DNA of 64,000 nucleotides from Anaerotruncus sp. Lineage in GTDB: Bacteria > Bacillota > Clostridia > Oscillospirales > Ruminococcaceae. Under the pieces are notes generated by a model that saw only the letters and a program-made list of their open reading frames with translations, had not been told where the DNA came from and did not search any database. The DNA lies in the NCBI GenBank assembly GCA_021770005.1, contig JAETRV010000010.1, forward strand, positions 1-64,000, in the 5' to 3' direction. A program made the position numbers and the translations under genes. Numbering within the stretch: the stretch's first letter is position 1; each line of letters begins with the position of its first letter. Below, piece by piece: positions 58,673 through 64,000 of the stretch.

Positions 58673-61528
58673 TTATTCACAGAGCAGTATGGCTTCTATA
58701 TCGTATGGGTCCCCCGGAATAATAAAGGAATCCTGCTTCTTTCGCAAAGTTAAACGATCCCAAGCTATTTTTGTTTTCATCCCTTCCCGCATAATCAAAA
58801 GGGGGAGCTTACTATGGTATGCATTCAACATATCTGTTAAAGTCTCAAAATCGGAATATCCCTCTGCCAGATAAATCAGTCCAACCGATATATGGTGTTT
58901 TTCCAGCTCATCTAATAGGACGGGAAGCACTTCGGATATCGTCCCATTGAGCACAAAATGGTTTGCCGCTGTTCTCTTCTCCTGTACATCCGAAATTGTA
59001 TAGACAATCGGTACATTTTCCGTGAAAAGGGAAATGTTTTCGTTGGTCCCCAAGCTGATTACGCAGGCAGGCCGGATCAGCTCTGTGATCCCGAAAATGG
59101 CCGCTTTCATGCTGATATTGGCCGTACTGGATGTCATGGTTCTTTCCCCAAACAGGAACCGGTTGAATAGCCCCTCCTTTTGCCAATGCCCTTTGTCTGA
59201 CAAGCGATAGATGCTGTCCAAAAGGCAGATGGTGTACTCTTTCCATGTGCGGATCGGCCTATTAATTGCTTCCTCTGTCAGTGATTGCAACTTCCCGATG
59301 TCAGATGCAAGCGTATAGACCCCTTCCATGATGCTTTTTTCATCCAGCACGTCCACAAGGAGGCAGCCGCCCTCTTTTCCCAATTCTGCCATGACGCCAG
59401 TATGAGAGCAGATACACGGTTTTCCTGCCCACAGGCTTTCCATAATAGGCATCCCGAAGCCCTCAACAACGGACGGATAGATTGTAAAATCTGCATCCTG
59501 ATAGGCTTTTTTTAACGTTGGATCGTCAACGACCCCCAGCCATTTGATCCTGTTTTCTCTTTTAGAAATATTTGTTACATATTCAGGAATCTCTGCATTT
59601 CCGGCATATCTGTTTCCAATCAGTGTCAAACGCCAATCCAGCTCCGGATGCTTTTCCGCAAGCATCAAAAAAGCCTGTAAAAGCCGTTTATGATTTTTTC
59701 TCGGCTCTAAGGTGGAGACGCAAAGGATTGAAACGGGTTTCCCTTTTCTGCTTCCCGCATGATTTTCTTTTACCCGCTTTGCCCCCTCCAGCTCACCTGG
59801 CAATAAATCAGTACAAACGCTAGTTGGAGCTATTTTTTCTGCATCCCAAAAAGCAATCAAATCTCTTTCGCTGGTTTGAGAGATCGGTACGATCAAATGA
59901 TATTCGCCTAATCCACGCATATAAATTTTATGATTTTCCGCGACATCCATATTGCACAATTCAGGATGGAGGACAGCGATCGCATCATAAAATATGGCAA
60001 TCAGTTTTGTATTATTCTTTTTGAAATACTTTCGTATTTTTCTAGCTTCTATCTCATTGATTGTTTCGGTAATCAGTGCAAACTTCTCTTGACTTGCAAT
60101 AGATGGCAAATATTCATCCAAGCATTTTCTTGCCATCCCATCACTGGAACGCAGCTTTATTTTTTCTTTTTCTGGGCCTCCATAAGAACACAAAAGATTC
60201 ACCTCTTCTGGATAAGGGAACACATATCTTCCGATGCTCTTATCCCAAAGGATAAAGACGGTCTCAGCCCGTTCCTGAATGTTCTTGGAGATATGACGCG
60301 TCACCCGCATGACCCCGGAATTTGCGGTATCATGCGAGGCATTTGTGACATCTATAAAAACGACGATTTTGTTTTTCTGGTACAAAATTTTGGAAAATTC
60401 ATCAAGAAGCTCTACGGCGCATCTCTGCCATGTAAAATGCTCCTTGAATTGAAGATATTGTTCCTGTTTTACGTCTGGCCTGATCTTTTCTTTTCCCTGT
60501 AATTGCAGAATGACTTTCTCGCTCATATCGGCTAACGAATCGCAAAGATAATAGGGGTCTATGACAACTTCTGGATGTGCGCCCACATTGAAGACATAAA
60601 CAGGCTTTTTTAACAACTGCATCTCGGACAGAGGAAGATTAAACCCTTCCCATAGCGACATAGATACTCCAACATCACATAGTTCCATCAATGTCTGAAG
60701 ATCATCATCACTCACAAATCCCAGAAATTTTATAGTTCCTTGAAGGTCAGCAGGAACCGGCACATCCTCCTGCTGAGCCAACATCAGCATCTTGACATTG
60801 CTAAATTTTCTTTTGATTTCACGAAGAAGTTCAAAGCTCTGTTCTGAATTTTTATAGTTGTCAAATTCAAAACGACCCAATAGAAAAATGAGGTTACAGC
60901 CTTCCTTTTTAAGCTGCTGCACCTCTTCCACGGTTTTGCTCTCTTCTAATTTTAGGTCCTGTTTTGACCATAGGCCCAGTTTCATATGGTCGGTACCAAG
61001 ATGGACATAGCTGGTGGAAATCAAATTTTGAGCATCCGGTTTACTTTGGCTTTCTTCTAAGAATTGGCTAATTGCGATGATTTTATCCGCTTTTGACAGA
61101 TTATCCGCTCTCAATTTTCTCAACTTTTGTTGTGTAAGGAGGGTACCACCCTCCATCTTGTCAAGAGGAACTGCCCCATAATCATGAAAGACACAAACAC
61201 CGCATCTTTCTTTCAAAATCGAGAGTGACTCATAAAATGGCCATCCTGCAACGAAAGCGATATCCGGAGTATCCCGCCGGGATGGGAACAGGTCATCCCA
61301 ATTTTGGGACAACCATCCCTGCACAAACTCATTGGAATTGAAATACTCCGGCGCTTCCGGAACCTTGATAAACCGGTCGGTGCACACCTGGACCGCCTTT
61401 TCATCCAAACGGTTTCCCATCATAATGACCGTATGGCCCATCTTTTTAAAATACATTCCCAGGATCATCAAGACCCGATCTACCCCAAACCGGAACAGGA
61501 ATCTTTCGTTGCATAAAAGTATTTTCAT
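58673..61528 (-). CDS. Tandem two-domain glycosyltransferase (GT4-like)
   Basis: First GT: LIFLLGRFEFDNYKN..SMSLWEGFNLPLSEMQ; second: ILCVSTLEPRKNHKRLLQAF..YPSVVEGFGMPIMESLWAGKPCICS. Confidence 0.85.
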   Translation of the reverse strand: MKILLCNERFLFRFGVDRVLMILGMYFKKMGHTVIMMGNRLDEKAVQVCTDRFIKVPEAPEYFNSNEFVQGWLSQNWDDLFPSRRDTPDIAFVAGWPFYESLSILKERCGVCVFHDYGAVPLDKMEGGTLLTQQKLRKLRADNLSKADKIIAISQFLEESQSKPDAQNLISTSYVHLGTDHMKLGLWSKQDLKLEESKTVEEVQQLKKEGCNLIFLLGRFEFDNYKNSEQSFELLREIKRKFSNVKMLMLAQQEDVPVPADLQGTIKFLGFVSDDDLQTLMELCDVGVSMSLWEGFNLPLSEMQLLKKPVYVFNVGAHPEVVIDPYYLCDSLADMSEKVILQLQGKEKIRPDVKQEQYLQFKEHFTWQRCAVELLDEFSKILYQKNKIVVFIDVTNASHDTANSGVMRVTRHISKNIQERAETVFILWDKSIGRYVFPYPEEVNLLCSYGGPEKEKIKLRSSDGMARKCLDEYLPSIASQEKFALITETINEIEARKIRKYFKKNNTKLIAIFYDAIAVLHPELCNMDVAENHKIYMRGLGEYHLIVPISQTSERDLIAFWDAEKIAPTSVCTDLLPGELEGAKRVKENHAGSRKGKPVSILCVSTLEPRKNHKRLLQAFLMLAEKHPELDWRLTLIGNRYAGNAEIPEYVTNISKRENRIKWLGVVDDPTLKKAYQDADFTIYPSVVEGFGMPIMESLWAGKPCICSHTGVMAELGKEGGCLLVDVLDEKSIMEGVYTLASDIGKLQSLTEEAINRPIRTWKEYTICLLDSIYRLSDKGHWQKEGLFNRFLFGERTMTSSTANISMKAAIFGITELIRPACVISLGTNENISLFTENVPIVYTISDVQEKRTAANHFVLNGTISEVLPVLLDELEKHHISVGLIYLAEGYSDFETLTDMLNAYHSKLPLLIMREGMKTKIAWDRLTLRKKQDSFIIPGDPYDIEAILLCE

Positions 61529-61544
61529 ACGGACGGCCTCCACA

Positions 61545-63326
61545 CTATTTTTTGTATGCCAAAATCGAATAATCGCTCATATTATTGAAAAATTGGGCCA
61601 TTTTCTGCACAGCTTCATTGTCCTGACCGATGCTTCCCTCAGGAATCGCAGGGTAGGGATTCAAACGGAACAGGTCTACCCGGTCATACCCTACCGATTC
61701 CGCAACAAATCGCAGCCGGTCTGGCGGGATCGGCCGGACATGGCTGGGGTCCAGATAAAAGTTGCAGGACCCCACAATCAGGTTTTCCGGATTAGGGGTT
61801 TCAAAAATGACAAACCCGCCTGGTTTCAGGACGCGCAGGCTCTCCTGAAGCAGCTCCAAAACCGTCTCCGGGCTGAGATGCTCGACGACCTGGAAACCGG
61901 TAATCACATAATAGCTCGCATCCTCCAGCCCCTTTAGATAGGTTATCGCATCCGCACAGCAGGCCGAAAGATTTCTCTTCTTGCATTCCTGCACCATCTG
62001 CGCGTTGAGGTCGACCCCGGCACCGATGAACCTGTTTTCTTTTAAAAGCTCCAACCATTCTCCGCGCCCACAGCCGATATCCAATACATTGGTGTAATCG
62101 TGATTATTTTTCTGATCCAAGTTTTCAACCATCTTCAGATATTCTGTCAACCGCTGTTTGATGACGCCGCGCTCCCCGCGGAATTTATTTTCAAACTCCA
62201 CATAAATTGCTTCGTATTCCTTCTGCTTCGCACTGTGGGCCTGCTCTGCTTTCTCCTTTTCTGCCTGTATTTTTTCGATCTGGTAAAGCGTTTCCTGTAT
62301 TTTATAGATATCAGACTCGTTGTGCTCTGCAATCCTGCAAACTTCGCCCACCTCATCCCGATATTTTTCAGCAAAACGCTCCAAACGCTCCCGCGCTTCT
62401 AGCGCGTTCTTCCTGGCCTGTGCTGCACACTGCTCCAAACCGGTTTCGATTGCCACCACGTTCTGGTGCAGGGTTTCCATCCCCTTTTGCCCCGTAACCA
62501 GACTTTCCTGCATCCGATAGATTGCTTCCCGATTTTCATCCAGACGATCCCGTACAACCGTCCCAGTATCCCGCTCCAAGCGGCCAACTGTGCAGCTCAA
62601 TTCCTCCAGTCTCCCGTTCACGCTCCAGATGATCTCCCGTGATTCCACAGCATTGCAAACATTTTGGGATAGTCTGTTTTCCGACTGCATACAGGACCCA
62701 TAAAGCAGGTCAAATTTTTTGCTGACTGTGGCAATGTCTTTCAGCCAATATACAAGCCCAAGGATTGGAATCCTCCGGACACTCCATACCACTCGTCTGA
62801 AAAAATACCGGGACCGCAGCTTTTTCACCGCGACCTCATGTAGTTTTCCTTCCGGGGAATAGCGGATTTTTCCCAAAACAAAAACCCTGTCTCCACGGCT
62901 TTCATAGAGGAATTGGCGGTAGGCCTGTTTCCCCTGTTCATCCGCCTGCCGCTCCAACAGGACAAGATATGCGCGGTCCAGGAATTCCTCTACCCCTCCT
63001 CCCAGCAATTCTGTGTAGGTCAGAGTATGCCTATATTTGTGACTATCCCCCACCAGACGCTTGACCCTCCGGACAATCGGGAACAGGAAAGTATGATACC
63101 CGGGGAGTTTTTGCAGTTTCTGGTTCAGCTTTTTGCACACACGGTATCCAGTGGTCAGCTTTTCCGATTCCGGCGCCTCAACCGGATTCTCGGTCCTCGG
63201 CAGCCCTTGACCGCTCATTCCCCTACGGATTTCCTCCACCATCGATACAGTATCCATACACCCTGGCTGGTTCTGGAATTTCAGCGATTCCCGAATTTCT
63301 GCCCTGAGTTGGCTCTCGTCTATCAT
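61545..63326 (-). CDS. SAM-dependent methyltransferase with DUF4214-like and coiled-coil N-terminus
   Basis: FLDRAYLVLLERQADEQGKQAYRQFL; coiled coil; VLDIGCGRGEWLELLKENRFIGAGVD, VVEHLSPETV, VIFETPNPEN. Confidence 0.82.
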   Translation of the reverse strand: MIDESQLRAEIRESLKFQNQPGCMDTVSMVEEIRRGMSGQGLPRTENPVEAPESEKLTTGYRVCKKLNQKLQKLPGYHTFLFPIVRRVKRLVGDSHKYRHTLTYTELLGGGVEEFLDRAYLVLLERQADEQGKQAYRQFLYESRGDRVFVLGKIRYSPEGKLHEVAVKKLRSRYFFRRVVWSVRRIPILGLVYWLKDIATVSKKFDLLYGSCMQSENRLSQNVCNAVESREIIWSVNGRLEELSCTVGRLERDTGTVVRDRLDENREAIYRMQESLVTGQKGMETLHQNVVAIETGLEQCAAQARKNALEARERLERFAEKYRDEVGEVCRIAEHNESDIYKIQETLYQIEKIQAEKEKAEQAHSAKQKEYEAIYVEFENKFRGERGVIKQRLTEYLKMVENLDQKNNHDYTNVLDIGCGRGEWLELLKENRFIGAGVDLNAQMVQECKKRNLSACCADAITYLKGLEDASYYVITGFQVVEHLSPETVLELLQESLRVLKPGGFVIFETPNPENLIVGSCNFYLDPSHVRPIPPDRLRFVAESVGYDRVDLFRLNPYPAIPEGSIGQDNEAVQKMAQFFNNMSDYSILAYKK

Positions 63327-63349
63327 CTATGTGCCCTCCATCCTCGTTT

Positions 63350-64000
63350 TTACATGAAATCTTCGATCCTTCGGCCCCAAAAAGTCAGCTCATGCCCAAC
63401 CTCACAACTACCCCAGCAGCCTGTGCACGCTCTCACCATTTCGCGGAACGGGGCATTTTCATCCTGGCAGATTTCATAAATCTCATCCAGCGTCTGTTCT
63501 TTCAAATTTCCAATATAGAACTTCTCCCGGTTTTTGATCCCTTTATAACAAAAACCTGTTATGCAAGCATACACCTTTCCGGATGGGGCTATCGCAAAGG
63601 TTTTCTGCCCCGCATGGCAGCCCCTCAAGCGGATATCCCCGTATTTTTCCAGATAGGCTTTTCCAATCGGATCCCCCTGCGCCTCAACCCGCCGCAGAAC
63701 CTCTTTTCGCTGTTCCTCGCTGTAGGGAAATTCTGATTTTCCAGCGAGCTGTGAAATTTCGGGAATCCAGGCGATTCGGGTTTCTCCACATATCTCGGTT
63801 ATATATGCCGCAAACTTGTCCAAGCTATCGTAGTTTTCCTGTTGAATTACTGTGTTGATTTGCAGAGGAATTCCTTTGCGTTTCAGCAGCTTTACCGTCT
63901 CGATCGCTTTCTCAAATGCGATAGGATTTTTCCTGATCCGGTTATGCACCTCTGGCAGCCCGTCAATCGAAACGGCGAAAAAGAGCCGTTCCGGCTGTCC
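63350..64000 (-). CDS. Radical SAM/SPASM domain protein, truncated by window edge
   Basis: Frame open to 64000 (GQPERLFFAVSIDGLPEVHNRIRKNP..); SPASM Cys: CHAGQKTFAIAPSGKVYACI, CTGCWGSCEVG. Confidence 0.85.
   Translation of the reverse strand, partial: GQPERLFFAVSIDGLPEVHNRIRKNPIAFEKAIETVKLLKRKGIPLQINTVIQQENYDSLDKFAAYITEICGETRIAWIPEISQLAGKSEFPYSEEQRKEVLRRVEAQGDPIGKAYLEKYGDIRLRGCHAGQKTFAIAPSGKVYACITGFCYKGIKNREKFYIGNLKEQTLDEIYEICQDENAPFREMVRACTGCWGSCEVGHELTFWGRRIEDFM

Overview
The window is about 64 kb of bacterial chromosome. It is probably an anaerobic, high-GC Clostridia/Oscillospiraceae-type Firmicute: T-box thrS, rny, rplU-rpmA-obg, many Fe-S enzymes (taxon is inference). I saw no rRNA, CRISPR array, prophage or convincing tRNA. 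Main contents: MacB/FtsX-type ABC operon with a CARDB-like protein; rlmD; two yitT-like genes; M23/LysM/G5 peptidase; T-box + thrS; rny; MCP; SprA-like metalloprotease; hemerythrin-CheX fusion; ArsR/ferredoxin/NapH-like operon; NhaC antiporter; birA; two [FeFe]-hydrogenase-like proteins; reverse rubrerythrin; rplU-rpmA-obgE-mrnC; Rrf2 + cooS/cooF/FAD-oxidoreductase; orphan large serine recombinase; two cytidylate-kinase-like genes; CDF/DtxR pair; glpK; a 1.6 kb-codon exonuclease-RecQ-UvrD fusion; ABC exporter; and an AT-rich surface-glycan cluster running off the right edge. Most interesting: (1) a CooS homologue that keeps all metal-cluster ligands but appears to have lost the catalytic Lys and the His proton ladder; (2) a three-copy structured repeat in the same relative orientation upstream of three redox/metal genes; (3) a family of mosaic TIR-bounded intergenic repeats with covarying hairpins and a nested MITE with target duplication; (4) the exonuclease-RecQ-UvrD giant; (5) a hemerythrin-CheX fusion. 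Family calls come from motif recognition in the supplied translations, without database searches.
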